Assembly: GCF_003148495.1 (NCBI RefSeq) | Contig: NZ_QGGH01000014.1 | Span: 82,172-146,171 of the forward strand | Direction: 5' to 3' | Origin: Mesorhizobium loti | GTDB lineage: Bacteria; Pseudomonadota; Alphaproteobacteria; Rhizobiales; Rhizobiaceae | Length of the DNA stretch: 64,000 bases | In this document: one piece after another, positions 1 to 8,102 of the stretch | Position numbering within the stretch: position 1 is the first letter of the stretch | Layout: each line of letters begins with the position of its first letter | The notes under the pieces: generated by a model | The model's input: the letters and a program-made list of their open reading frames with translations, nothing else | The model's database searches: none | Told to the model about the DNA's origin: nothing | Made by a program: the position numbers and the translations under genes

Positions 1-268
1 GGCGAACGAACCGCGCGATCGCAAACTGGTCCCAACTGCGGTTTTCCGCTGACCAGGCAATGACGAAGCCGCTGATCAGGAAGAACAAATTGACGCCGAG
101 ATAGCCGTAGAGAGCCACCGGTGCGGCAAGCGGATAGCCCTCGGCAAGGTAGCCTTCAGCCGCCGCGCCGCGGAAGAAATAGTGAAAAAACACAACCGCA
201 AGTGCCGCCGCCAGCCTGAGCAGGTCCAACGTCGCGATGTAATCCTGCCCAGCAGGTCTGGTGTTCAT
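1..268 (-). CDS. Acyltransferase family 3 (OafA/YrhL-like), N-terminal part
   Basis: Only the first 89 codons are present; the gene runs off the left edge of the window. The visible protein begins MNTRPAGQDYIATLDLLRL and then has a hydrophobic stretch with FFHYFF and the GYLGVNLFFLISGFVI motif, which is characteristic of membrane-bound acyltransferase-3 proteins. Members transfer acyl groups (often acetyl) to sugars of surface polysaccharides, lipopolysaccharide or Nod-factor-like glycolipids in the inner membrane. The acceptor cannot be inferred from this fragment. It is transcribed leftward, diverging from nothing on its right except the end of rimO, 100 bp away. Confidence 0.85.
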   Translation of the reverse strand, partial: MNTRPAGQDYIATLDLLRLAAALAVVFFHYFFRGAAAEGYLAEGYPLAAPVALYGYLGVNLFFLISGFVIAWSAENRSWDQFAIARFVR

Positions 269-367
269 CCGAGTTCCCGCTTTTACGATCCGGAAACCAT
301 AGAGCGGATCGCGGCTGAGCGGGTTAAGACGGCTGAACTATCGCTAGATGTAGTAAATACGGGCCCG

Positions 368-1681
368 TCAAACCGCCGAACCGTAGAGATCGTAGGCATC
401 GGCACGGTCGATCTTGACGGTGACGATGTCGCCTTGGCGCAGCGGGCGGCGCGACTGGATATGCACCGAGCCGTCGATCTCGGGCGCGTCGTATTTGGTG
501 CGGCCCTTTGCCGATGTGCCATGCGCCTCGTCGATCAGCACCGGCAAGCGCTTGCCGACCTTCTTGGCCAGCTGCGTCGCCGAAATCTTCTGCTGGCGCT
601 GCATGAAGCGGTGCCAGCGCGCCTCCTTGATCTCCTGCGGGACCTGTTCGAGCCCAAGATCGTTGGAACGGGCGCCCCGGACCGGCTCGTATTTGAAGCA
701 GCCGGCGCGATCGATCTTCGCCTCATCGAGCCAGTCGAGCAGCATCTCGAAATCATCGTCCGTCTCGCCGGGGAAGCCGACGATGAAGGTCGAACGAATG
801 GCCAGATCCGGGCAAATTTCGCGCCAGCCGCGAATGCGCTCGAGCGTCTTTTCGCCATGCGCCGGCCGCCGCATGTTCTTCAACACCTGCGGCGAAGCGT
901 GCTGGAAGGGGATATCCAGATAGGGGAGGATCTTGCCTTCCGCCATCAGCGGGATGACATCGGCGACATGCGGGTAGGGGTAGACATAGTGCATGCGCAC
1001 CCAGATGCCGAGCTTGCCCAGTTCTTCGGAGAGATCGAGGAATTTCGCACGGACTTCGCGGTCGCCGAACATGCTGGTCTGGTACTTGATGTCGATGCCG
1101 TAGGCGCTGGTGTCCTGCGAGATGACCAGGAGCTCCTTGACGCCAGCTTTGGCCAGTTTCTCGGCCTCGCGCAGCACATCGGCCGCCGGTCGCGAGACGA
1201 GGTCGCCACGCAGAGCGGGAATGATGCAGAAGGTGCAGCGGTTGTTGCAGCCTTCGGAAATCTTGAGATAGGCGTAGTGGCGCGGCGTCAGCTTGACGCC
1301 CTGCGGCGGCAAGAGATCGATATAGGGGTCGTGCGAGGGCGGTGCGGCCTCGTGCACGGCGGCCATCACGCTCTCATAGGCCTGCGGTCCGGTGATCGCC
1401 AGCACATTGGGGTGCCTCTCGCGAATGACATCCGGTTCGGCGCCGAGGCAGCCGGTGACGATGACCCTGCCGTTTTCCGAAAGCGCGGAGCCGATGGCAT
1501 TGAGTGACTCGTCGCGGGCGGAATCGAGAAAGCCGCAGGTGTTGACGACGACCAGGTCGGCGCCGTCATGCTTGCGGGCGATCTCGTAGCCTTCGGCGCG
1601 CAGGCGCGTGATGATGCGTTCCGAATCCACAAGGGCTTTCGGGCATCCAAGACTGACAAAACTCACGCGAGGAGCGGACAT
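368..1681 (-). CDS. rimO: Ribosomal protein S12 methylthiotransferase RimO
   Basis: Radical-SAM enzyme that adds a methylthio group to the conserved aspartate of ribosomal protein S12. The 437-aa product has the expected three-part layout. An N-terminal UPF0004 domain holds the auxiliary-cluster cysteines (C13, C49, C78). The radical SAM domain has C145-x3-C149-x2-C152 in SEGCNNRCTFCIIP, and a C-terminal TRAM domain ends near VKIDRADAYDLYGSAV. The start MSAPRVSFVSLGCPKALVDSE fits the family. It stands alone, with no operon partner in view. Confidence 0.97.
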   Translation of the reverse strand: MSAPRVSFVSLGCPKALVDSERIITRLRAEGYEIARKHDGADLVVVNTCGFLDSARDESLNAIGSALSENGRVIVTGCLGAEPDVIRERHPNVLAITGPQAYESVMAAVHEAAPPSHDPYIDLLPPQGVKLTPRHYAYLKISEGCNNRCTFCIIPALRGDLVSRPAADVLREAEKLAKAGVKELLVISQDTSAYGIDIKYQTSMFGDREVRAKFLDLSEELGKLGIWVRMHYVYPYPHVADVIPLMAEGKILPYLDIPFQHASPQVLKNMRRPAHGEKTLERIRGWREICPDLAIRSTFIVGFPGETDDDFEMLLDWLDEAKIDRAGCFKYEPVRGARSNDLGLEQVPQEIKEARWHRFMQRQQKISATQLAKKVGKRLPVLIDEAHGTSAKGRTKYDAPEIDGSVHIQSRRPLRQGDIVTVKIDRADAYDLYGSAV

Positions 1682-1828
1682 AGAGGGTTTCCGGGCTTTT
1701 CAGGATTGCCGGCGCAGTACCACACTTATTGCGGCATTGGTATGGGCACGGCTGCGATGCGGCAAAACGCATGGCGATTGCGCTGCGGACCTCGCTTTGC
1801 GGATCGAAGACGAGGCAGGCCGGCAGCC

Positions 1829-2488
1829 TCAGCTGACCGCGTTGTTTAGATGCGGCCAGACTTCCACCGCGCCACGATAGACCATGTCCAACGCGACATA
1901 GAAAATGATCAGCAGGCCGACATAGGCGATCCAGCGGTGGCGATGCAGCAGTTTTGCGATGAAAGTCGCGGCGAGCCCCATCAGCGCGATCGACAGCACG
2001 AGGCCGATGACCAGCACCGGGAAATGATCGCGCGCGGCACCCGCGACCGCCAGCACGTTGTCGAGCGACATCGACACGTCGGCGACGACAATCTGCAATG
2101 CGGCCTGGCCGAGCGTCTTGCGCTTCGTCTTGCCGGCCACCGCATTGTCGCTGTTGAGATCGGAGTTCGACAGCGCCTCGGTCGCCTCCAGCTCATCGGC
2201 ATGGGACGTGCGCAGCTCGCGGTACATCTTCCAGCAGACCCACAGCAGCAAGATACCGCCAGCCAGCAGCAGGCCGACGATCGCCAGCAGCTTGACGGTA
2301 ACCGCGGCAAAGCCGATGCGCAGCACCGTTGCCGCCAGCACACCGATGAGGATCGCCTTCTTGCGTTGTTCGGCCGGCAGGCCGGCAGCGGCAAGGCCGA
2401 TGACGATCGCATTGTCGCCGGCAAGCACGAGGTCGATGGCGATGACCTGGAGCAGGGCGGTCAGGCTGGCAGCGCTGAAAATGTCCAT
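1829..2488 (-). CDS. TerC family integral membrane protein (YjbE-like)
   Basis: A 219-aa polytopic membrane protein of the TerC/Alx superfamily. It has the acidic membrane motif DLVLAGDNAIVIGLAA near the N-terminus and the second motif ADVSMSLDNVLAVAGAA in the middle; in this family both contribute to metal (often manganese) handling. About six hydrophobic segments are visible, with a polar Asp/Glu/Lys-rich loop at roughly residues 95-125. The reading frame begins at MDIFSAASLTALLQVIAIDL. The exact substrate is not evident from sequence. Confidence 0.9.
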   Translation of the reverse strand: MDIFSAASLTALLQVIAIDLVLAGDNAIVIGLAAAGLPAEQRKKAILIGVLAATVLRIGFAAVTVKLLAIVGLLLAGGILLLWVCWKMYRELRTSHADELEATEALSNSDLNSDNAVAGKTKRKTLGQAALQIVVADVSMSLDNVLAVAGAARDHFPVLVIGLVLSIALMGLAATFIAKLLHRHRWIAYVGLLIIFYVALDMVYRGAVEVWPHLNNAVS

Positions 2489-2674
2489 CGACCGGAAGCC
2501 CTTGCTGGTTTGCCGAGTGTTCGTCGATTATCCAGACGGCCCTAACTTGGTGGTCCCTTGGCGTCAAGGGATCACTCGTGGTGACCTCACCGAAGCATCT
2601 TCAGGTCAAAACCGGATCAAAGACTCTGCAGCACTCGCCGGCAGCCGGGCAAAACCGCCGCGGCCGATCATAAA

Positions 2675-3064
2675 TCAATCGTAGAGATTGTACTTTGCCC
2701 AATCTGCTTCCGGAATCTCGTCACCGATCCGGTAGCGGAGCTGCAGAACTTCCATATGGTCGGGCGCCGTCTGGCACTTGAATTTCAGCCGGTACCATTG
2801 CCCGTTGCTGCGAAACGCAGCGCCGGGGCTTTTGATTGCATCAGCACCCATCTCGGGCGTCGCGAAGGCGTAGGCGACGACGCGATCGGCTTTGAACTTG
2901 CGATCGTCGTGGGTGATCCGGTCGAGCACTTCGGCGTCACAACGCTGTTCAAGACGGGTTTGGGGATCGAGTTTCATCAAGCCGGCGCGCAATGCACTGT
3001 CCATTGCGTTGGCTGGAAAACTCAGTGTCACAGACGCCAAGGCGGTCATGCAGAGTTTCTTCAT
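2675..3064 (-). CDS. DUF930 domain secreted protein
   Basis: About 129 aa. I start it at MKKLCMTALASVTLSFPANA, which makes a good signal peptide, rather than six codons upstream (position 3082). The mature part (LDPQTRLEQRCDAEVLDRI, later FKCQTAPDHMEVLQLRYRIGDEIP) matches the DUF930 pattern found in rhizobial periplasmic proteins of unknown function. Two conserved cysteines may form a disulfide. No operon partner; the function is unknown. Confidence 0.85.
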   Translation of the reverse strand: MKKLCMTALASVTLSFPANAMDSALRAGLMKLDPQTRLEQRCDAEVLDRITHDDRKFKADRVVAYAFATPEMGADAIKSPGAAFRSNGQWYRLKFKCQTAPDHMEVLQLRYRIGDEIPEADWAKYNLYD

Positions 3065-3138
3065 GGGCGGGACAAGCAACATATTTTGTCGGAGAAATCA
3101 ACCAACGGGACCGGCTCGGACCCCGCAGGCATCATCAA

Positions 3139-3837
3139 TCAAATGGCCGATGCGTTCAAAATTGCGTGTCGGGATTCATCATGCGATGCCTGCGGCCAAC
3201 GGACCAACGAGGCGCGGCCGGCATCGGTGAGATCGTAGAGGCCGCGGTCGACGCGCGCGAACCAGCCATAGACATTGTGCTGCAGGATCTTCGGCGCGAG
3301 CGGCGTCAGCGCCTTCAGATCACGCGGGCGCCTGGGTCCGTCCACCATGGCGGCAGCGCAGGCGAGGGCGCTTTGGCGATAGGCCGTCATGATCGGATTG
3401 CGCGATCCTCCTCCAGCAACAGGATCGCCGCGACGGCGCTGGTGCTCGTCGACCAGGCGAGAGCGCCGGCGTGCATTGTTGCGCGGCGCCGGCGCGATCG
3501 GGCTGAGAAGCACCTCGACCCGGTCCGTCGCGGTGACGCCAAGCAGACCGAAGCCAAGGCGGCGGCAGAGATTGCGGAACCTGGCATCGCTCTCGCGTCC
3601 CTTGCCGCGGGCCGATAGGCGCGCGGCAAGCCACACCTCGTCACAGGCGGCCGCGCGATCGACGCCTTGCAGCACCAGTTCCAGATTGAACTGCAGCTTC
3701 AGTTCGCAGATGACAACGACAGGCGGCTCCCCCTCGCGCAATGCAACAATATCGCAGCCACCGATCTCGCCTTTCACGACGAAATCCAGGTTTTCGAGGA
3801 ACCGCTTCACCGGCGCATAGAGTGAGGTCTCGTTCAT
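3139..3837 (-). CDS. DUF2161 family putative PD-(D/E)XK-type phosphodiesterase
   Basis: A 232-aa cytosolic protein. The N-terminal 75 residues (MNETSLYAPVKRFLENLDF, GEIGGCDIVALREGEPPVV, VICELKLQFNLELVLQG) contain the D-x15-20-ExK arrangement of a PD-(D/E)XK nuclease fold. The C-terminal part (KALTPLAPKILQHNVYGWF, VDRGLYDLTDAGRASL) resembles a winged-helix module. This is the DUF2161 architecture; nuclease activity is a fold-based prediction only. An unusually arginine-rich linker lies around residues 115-140. Confidence 0.85.
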   Translation of the reverse strand: MNETSLYAPVKRFLENLDFVVKGEIGGCDIVALREGEPPVVVICELKLQFNLELVLQGVDRAAACDEVWLAARLSARGKGRESDARFRNLCRRLGFGLLGVTATDRVEVLLSPIAPAPRNNARRRSRLVDEHQRRRGDPVAGGGSRNPIMTAYRQSALACAAAMVDGPRRPRDLKALTPLAPKILQHNVYGWFARVDRGLYDLTDAGRASLVRWPQASHDESRHAILNASAI

Positions 3838-3957
3838 GCCTCGAAGGTTTAGCCGATTCGAGGCGAAAAGCCTTCAGACCTCGTGGCTGCCCGAAGCCAT
3901 CGAGCAACCCGCTCGATGCCGTCGAATCTGGCGGCCGCCGCAATCCGCTACGGATTC

Positions 3958-4125
3958 TCAGGCTATGTCCGCGGGCTCGGCTTTACGTTTTCGCCCGGTG
4001 ATCATAGCTCGGACAAGGTTTTCGCGATGGCGAAAGCTTGCCAGCGCAACGCCGCTGCTGCCGGCAGCGAGCGCCGATCCTGCGACCATGCCGACGAGAG
4101 CGGCGAGAACGAGTGTGCGATACAT
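3958..4125 (-). CDS. Small secreted peptide, unknown
   Basis: A 55-aa reading frame beginning MYRTLVLAALVGMVAGSALAAG, a convincing signal peptide, followed by a short basic tail (FRHRENLVRAMITGRKRK). A longer upstream start exists (4254) but would put the signal sequence inside the protein. It diverges from the cupredoxin gene. Not assigned to any family. Confidence 0.5.
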   Translation of the reverse strand: MYRTLVLAALVGMVAGSALAAGSSGVALASFRHRENLVRAMITGRKRKAEPADIA

Positions 4126-4256
4126 GATGGCTCCATTCGGGAGGTTGGGCGCGAATGCCGCGCCTGCGGTTGGGATTTCGCGCCTGTGGGTGGGATTTCG
4201 ATCAGGTCCGGTCAGACGGCCGTGACCGTCGTTGGTGCGACCTAGCCAATTCAACC

Positions 4257-4333
4257 TGACAACTGGCTGACAACTGCATCCGCGCCGCTGATGGGCCGCC
4301 CAACCAAATTTTCACTGTCAGCTTGTTGTCAGC
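4257..4333. promoter_or_regulatory. Direct and inverted TGACAAC repeats upstream of cupredoxin gene
   Basis: TGACAACTG occurs twice in tandem (4257-4265 and 4268-4276). GCTGACAAC (4266-4274) is matched by its exact inverse GTTGTCAGC at 4325-4333. The cluster lies 90-165 bp before the cupredoxin start and in the divergent region with the small secreted peptide. This looks like an operator for an unidentified regulator; no regulator gene is adjacent. Confidence 0.4.
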
Positions 4334-4422
4334 GTGGCTGTTCTAGCCGAGTGCCGCGACCACGAAGCATTCCCCAATCAGTCCTTGCGGGGTCGCCGCA
4401 AGCGATCAGGAGCCTTTCGAAC

Positions 4423-4899
4423 ATGCAGCCCTTCAAGACCGGACTGGTCCTCGTCCTACTAGCCGTGTCGGCACCCGCCTTCGCCAACACGATCGTAAAC
4501 GTCAAGCTGTGGGACAAGGATGGCGTAGCGAACCCCGATGCAAAGATGGGAATGGGCATGCCGGCAAACATGAGCATGGCAACCATGAGGATCAAGCTGG
4601 ACCAGACCGTCGTATTAGCAGGCAAGGTGACCTTCGAGGTTCAGAACAGCTCCAAGGACACGGTCCATGAGATGATCGTGGTGCCGGTGAGCGACGCCAA
4701 AAGGACAACGCTGCCCTATGTGCCAAATGAAAACCGCGTCAACGAGGATGCGGCAGGCCATCTCGGCGAAGTCTCCGAGCTTGATCCGGGCAAGACCGGA
4801 TCACTGACGCTAGACCTCAAGCCTGGCAACTATGCCGTCTTTTGCAACATTCCCGGCCACTTCATGAATGGAATGTGGGCGACCATCCTGGTCAAGTAG
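4423..4899 (+). CDS. Periplasmic cupredoxin (plastocyanin/azurin-like copper protein)
   Basis: Secreted blue-copper-type protein of 158 aa. The start at 4423 is preceded by a CAGGAG-type ribosome binding site and gives a clean signal peptide (MQPFKTGLVLVLLAVSAPAFA). The copper site can be read directly: an upstream His in VHEMIVVP and the C-terminal Cys-His-Met loop in FCNIPGHFMNGMW. A methionine-rich stretch (MGMGMPANMSMATM, about residues 40-55) resembles copper-resistance or copper-storage proteins. The likely role is electron transfer or copper binding in the periplasm. It has its own terminator and a repeat-rich upstream region. Confidence 0.9.
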   Translation: MQPFKTGLVLVLLAVSAPAFANTIVNVKLWDKDGVANPDAKMGMGMPANMSMATMRIKLDQTVVLAGKVTFEVQNSSKDTVHEMIVVPVSDAKRTTLPYVPNENRVNEDAAGHLGEVSELDPGKTGSLTLDLKPGNYAVFCNIPGHFMNGMWATILVK

Positions 4900-4918
4900 G
4901 CCGTGATTTGATGAGGCA

Positions 4919-4948
4919 CCCGCCGCGCCAAAGGAGCGGCGGGTTTTT
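4919..4948 (+). terminator. Rho-independent terminator of cupredoxin gene
   Basis: Perfect 8-bp stem CCCGCCGC (4919-4926) / GCGGCGGG (4936-4943), 9-nt loop, followed by five T residues, 20 bp after the cupredoxin stop codon. Confidence 0.9.
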
Positions 4949-4975
4949 GGTTTCATGTCCGTCGATGCCAACCCG

Positions 4976-5830
4976 TCAGGCTTCAGTGCTCTGCGCTGCT
5001 CGCTTCACAAGCTTCCTGCGGGGCAGGAGCGGATAGCCGATCTGGCCGAAATAGGTGGAGGGGATCGGATCATCGACGCCGTACTTCTCCGGCACCTTGT
5101 CACCGGTGACATTGTAAGTTCCGAACAGCATGTCGAGGACAGGCAACTGCCCGGCGAAGTTCTTGTCATAGGCTTCGCGCTGGTTGGCATGGTGCCAGCG
5201 ATGGAACTGCGGGCTGGCGATCAGCCACTTCAAGGGGCCGAACGGAATCCGCACGTTGGAATGAACAAGCATCGTGTGGCCAAAGTAGATCATCGAAAAG
5301 AGGGCGATTGAGGCGTCGGAGAAGCCGAGGAAATAGACCGGCGTCAGCGATACTGCCTTCGTGACGATGATGTCGACCGGATGATTATGGAAAGCACCGA
5401 GCCAATCCAGTTCCTCGATGCCATGGTGAACTGCATGGAACTTCCAAAGTGCAGGGATTTTGTGGAAGGCTCGATGTGCCCAATAGACGCCGATATCGGT
5501 GATGAGGATGATCTCCGCAACCTGCAGCCAGACGGGCTGACCGCTGACGGCTTGCGTTATCGATTGCGGGACGAGCATTTCAGCGGCGCCGAGGGCACCG
5601 GCCGCTATCATGACGATGGCAACTTTTACGATGAAGCCGTTGAACAGCAGATAGATCAGGTCGACAGCCAGACCCTTGCGGAAAATCTTCTGCGGCCGCT
5701 CGGCAAACAGATGTTCGAACGGAATGAAGATCAGCGCGCAGATCAACAGTGCCTTGATACCAAAGATATCCATCCATTCGCCCCGGCGCGCCGTCTGCGC
5801 CTCTGAGAAGAACCACATCTCCCTTTCCAA
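4976..5830 (-). CDS. Sterol desaturase / fatty acid hydroxylase superfamily protein
   Basis: A 284-aa integral membrane di-iron enzyme candidate. The histidine boxes of the superfamily are all present: HRAFH, HAVHHG and HRWHHANQ, with a further HNHP between the second and third. At least four membrane segments flank them (for example LLICALIFIPFEHLF). Relatives hydroxylate or desaturate lipids, hopanoids or carotenoids; the substrate is not inferable here. Two Met codons near the start leave some start uncertainty (MEREMWFF versus MDIFGIKALL). It converges on the cupredoxin terminator. Confidence 0.9.
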   Translation of the reverse strand: MEREMWFFSEAQTARRGEWMDIFGIKALLICALIFIPFEHLFAERPQKIFRKGLAVDLIYLLFNGFIVKVAIVMIAAGALGAAEMLVPQSITQAVSGQPVWLQVAEIILITDIGVYWAHRAFHKIPALWKFHAVHHGIEELDWLGAFHNHPVDIIVTKAVSLTPVYFLGFSDASIALFSMIYFGHTMLVHSNVRIPFGPLKWLIASPQFHRWHHANQREAYDKNFAGQLPVLDMLFGTYNVTGDKVPEKYGVDDPIPSTYFGQIGYPLLPRRKLVKRAAQSTEA

Positions 5831-6096
5831 AGGGCTAAAGGCTCTGCCGCTTTTGGGTGGCGGACCGCACCTGACGATGACGAGCCCTACGCTGTCGCGC
5901 TGCGATAAACAGGATCCCGCGACCGATATCGGCTGTCAAAGTCCAACAAGGTCGGCCTGAAACCTGCTATTCCCGGTGCATCCCGACGCTGTGTCGTAGT
6001 AAGCGGAACGTGCGAGCAATGTCGCCGAACGCGACGGCTCGGAGTAATGGGACCGTCGAACACGGTTCCTTGACAAGGCTTCGAACTGTTCGTGTC

Positions 6097-6990
6097 CTAG
6101 CCGTCAAGACCCCAAAGATCCGGGTTGCGTTTGAAATATTCAATCAGCATCTCGGTGAGCACCCGCACTTTCCGCGTAGGATGCTGACCCGGCGGGCGGA
6201 CGACATACGCGGCTCCCGGAGGCACCGGATAGCGTGTCATGATCGGGACCAGCGCACCGGAGGCCACATATTCATGTGTGATGCAATCGGGGAGCCAGGC
6301 GATGCCGAGACCTGCCGCCGCCGCAGCGGCAAGCGCCGTGGCGCTGTCGGCCTTGAACCTGCCCTGCGGCTGGACCGTAACAATCTTGTCGCCATCTATG
6401 AACTGCCAGGCTTCCGTTCCCTGCATGAGGGCCTGATGGGTGACGAGTTCGTCCGGAGTCTCGGGTGGTACGTGCGCTTTGATGTAATCCGGGCTCGCGA
6501 CAAGCTTTCCATGGATCGGCCCGACGCGCTTCGCGATTAGGTTGGAGTCCTGAAGGTAGGCGCCCCGGATCGCGCAATCGAAACCCTCTGCGATGAGATC
6601 GACGAAGCGATCGCTGTAAGAAGTATGGATGTGAAGCTTCGGGTGCAGACGCGCCATTTCCGCTAGCACGGGGGCGAAATGGGTCGCGCCGAAAGTAAGC
6701 GGCATGGCAACCCTCAGGCGGCCGCGCAGCTCACCTGTGGGGAGGATCGTTTCCCTGGCCGTATCAATCTCGGCGCTGGCTCGGGCCGCATGGTCTCTGA
6801 ACGTGATGCCCGCTTCTGTGAGCGAGGCGCCGCGGGTCGTTCGTGCAAGCAGCTGGACGCCAAGTTCCGCTTCAACCCGAAAGAGCCGCCGACTGACGAT
6901 TGACTTGGAGACGCCGAGCCGGCGCGCGGCGGCCGATACGCCCCCGGCGTCGGCCACTGCGACGAATGTCTGTAGATCTTCGATGTCCAT
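6097..6990 (-). CDS. LysR-type transcriptional regulator
   Basis: A 297-aa LTTR with an N-terminal winged helix-turn-helix (MDIEDLQTFVAVADAGGVSA, then AARRLGVSKSIVSRRLFRVE) and a C-terminal periplasmic-binding-like effector domain from about residue 90. It is divergent from the isochorismatase-like gene at 7143 with a 152-bp shared intergenic region, the usual arrangement for an LTTR and its target. The inducer is unknown. Confidence 0.93.
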   Translation of the reverse strand: MDIEDLQTFVAVADAGGVSAAARRLGVSKSIVSRRLFRVEAELGVQLLARTTRGASLTEAGITFRDHAARASAEIDTARETILPTGELRGRLRVAMPLTFGATHFAPVLAEMARLHPKLHIHTSYSDRFVDLIAEGFDCAIRGAYLQDSNLIAKRVGPIHGKLVASPDYIKAHVPPETPDELVTHQALMQGTEAWQFIDGDKIVTVQPQGRFKADSATALAAAAAAGLGIAWLPDCITHEYVASGALVPIMTRYPVPPGAAYVVRPPGQHPTRKVRVLTEMLIEYFKRNPDLWGLDG

Positions 6991-7142
6991 TGGCGTTCCT
7001 CGTTTAGCGACACAGCTTGCCTGAACATGGCACTACCGCATCACCAAAAGGAACAGCAAATTGCGTCCAGGCAACGTCGCCCGCCGGCGCATGTCTCCCA
7101 TGAACCCATTGCCGTCCATCGCGACGGAGAAAGGACGTCTTT

Positions 7143-7796
7143 ATGACACCTCGTAACGGCCTTGATTCACTTCTTCGCCCCGAGGATTCGGTCCTCGTTC
7201 TGATCGATCACCAACCTTATCAGCTCGCAAACCTGAACAGCCACGATCCGCACATGGTGGTCAACAACACGACCGCGCTGGCGAAGCTGGCAAAAGCCTT
7301 CAATGTCCCGACCATTCTCACCAGCGTGATCGCGGCGCGCGGTGGACTTCTCTTTAAGCAGATCACCGAGGTATTTCCGGACCAGGAAGTTATCGATCGC
7401 ACCTGGGTGAACACCTGGCAGGACGAGAATGTGGTGAGCGTCGTCAAGGCGACTGGCCGCAAGCAGCTGATCATCGCCGGTCTGTGGACCGAGGTCTGCG
7501 TCGCAATGCCTGTCATCCAGGCCGCCGGCGAAGGCTGGGACGTGACCGTGATCACCGACGCGTCGGGCGGGATTTCGAAGGAGTCTCACGAAGTTGCCAT
7601 CCAGCGAATGATCGCGGCCGGCGCGAACGTGATGACCGTGATGGCGCTCGCTGGCGAATGGCAACGCGATTGGGCGCGCACCGAGCATGTCGAGGAGCTG
7701 ACCGAGATTCTCATCCAGCACTTCGGCGGCAGCGGCATCGCGTACCTCTGGGAGCAGCAGCTGCTCAACACGCCGGTGCCGAGCACCGCGGGCTGA
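7143..7796 (+). CDS. Isochorismatase-like cysteine hydrolase (YcaC family)
   Basis: A 217-aa cytosolic hydrolase. The family triad can be placed: Asp in LVLIDHQPYQLANL near the N-terminus, and the nucleophilic Cys in GLWTEVCVAMPVIQAA with the preceding cis-peptide region. YcaC-type enzymes act on small amides or unknown carbonyl substrates and are not true isochorismatases. It is divergently transcribed from the LysR regulator, which probably controls it. Confidence 0.9.
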   Translation: MTPRNGLDSLLRPEDSVLVLIDHQPYQLANLNSHDPHMVVNNTTALAKLAKAFNVPTILTSVIAARGGLLFKQITEVFPDQEVIDRTWVNTWQDENVVSVVKATGRKQLIIAGLWTEVCVAMPVIQAAGEGWDVTVITDASGGISKESHEVAIQRMIAAGANVMTVMALAGEWQRDWARTEHVEELTEILIQHFGGSGIAYLWEQQLLNTPVPSTAG

Positions 7797-7882
7797 GCTG
7801 GGCGGAGGTGACGAAAGCTTGAGCGATTCAGCGCCAACACGCTGACTGCTTATCGAGCCACATTATCCCCGCCCCCAAAAGA

Positions 7883-7915
7883 CGGCCGCCCATGTGCCTG
7901 AGTGCTGGGCGGCCG
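7883..7915. terminator. Strong hairpin downstream of YcaC-like gene
   Basis: Perfect 10-bp inverted repeat CGGCCGCCCA (7883-7892) / TGGGCGGCCG (7906-7915) with a 13-nt loop, about 90 bp after the stop. There is no T-run, so intrinsic termination is uncertain. Confidence 0.5.
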
Positions 7916-7986
7916 GCATGTGGTTAGTTGGTCACTAACCGAAAATCGCCAAACCCCATGTTTCCCGGGCTTTCCAAGGGTTGACT

Positions 7987-8000
7987 TGGCGGAGGAAGTG
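7987..8000. repeat. attL core, displaced copy of tRNA-Ser 3' end
   Basis: TGGCGGAGGAAGTG, identical to the last 14 bases (minus strand, including the CCA end) of the tRNA-Ser gene at 24258-24347. This is the typical footprint of integrase insertion into the 3' end of a tRNA gene. Confidence 0.9.
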
Positions 8001-8020
8001 CCCGCCACTCCGCCGTTTTT
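7988..8020 (+). terminator. Terminator-like hairpin overlapping attL
   Basis: GGCGGAG (7988-7994, inside the att core) pairs with CTCCGCC (8008-8014), followed by G and five T residues. The junction of chromosome-derived core and element sequence thus creates a terminator-like structure just upstream of the integrase promoter region. Confidence 0.5.
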
Positions 8021-8066
8021 GGGGTTTTTGTTGCGCACAACCCCTTGTAAAAGCTCCTAAAAGCCA

Positions 8067-8093
8067 GATATTCATTATCTTGGTTATGATAAC
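8067..8093. promoter_or_regulatory. Left arm motifs shared with the right end of the element
   Basis: GATATTCA (8067-8074) followed by the near-palindrome GGTTATGATAAC (8082-8093), directly before the integrase start. The same two motifs recur at the right end (24206-24228) with the first in inverse orientation. They are candidates for integrase arm or excisionase binding, or for integrase autoregulation. Confidence 0.5.
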
Positions 8094-8102
8094 GGGCAAC
8101 GA

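Noticed and set aside
182..1507. 441-aa plus-strand frame opposite rimO
   Set aside because: Antisense shadow of rimO; low-complexity composition and no start signal.
6991..7142. LysR-type operator between the LysR and isochorismatase-like genes
   Set aside because: A TGCC-N7-GGCA dyad is present but its spacing does not fit the T-N11-A rule; too weak to call.
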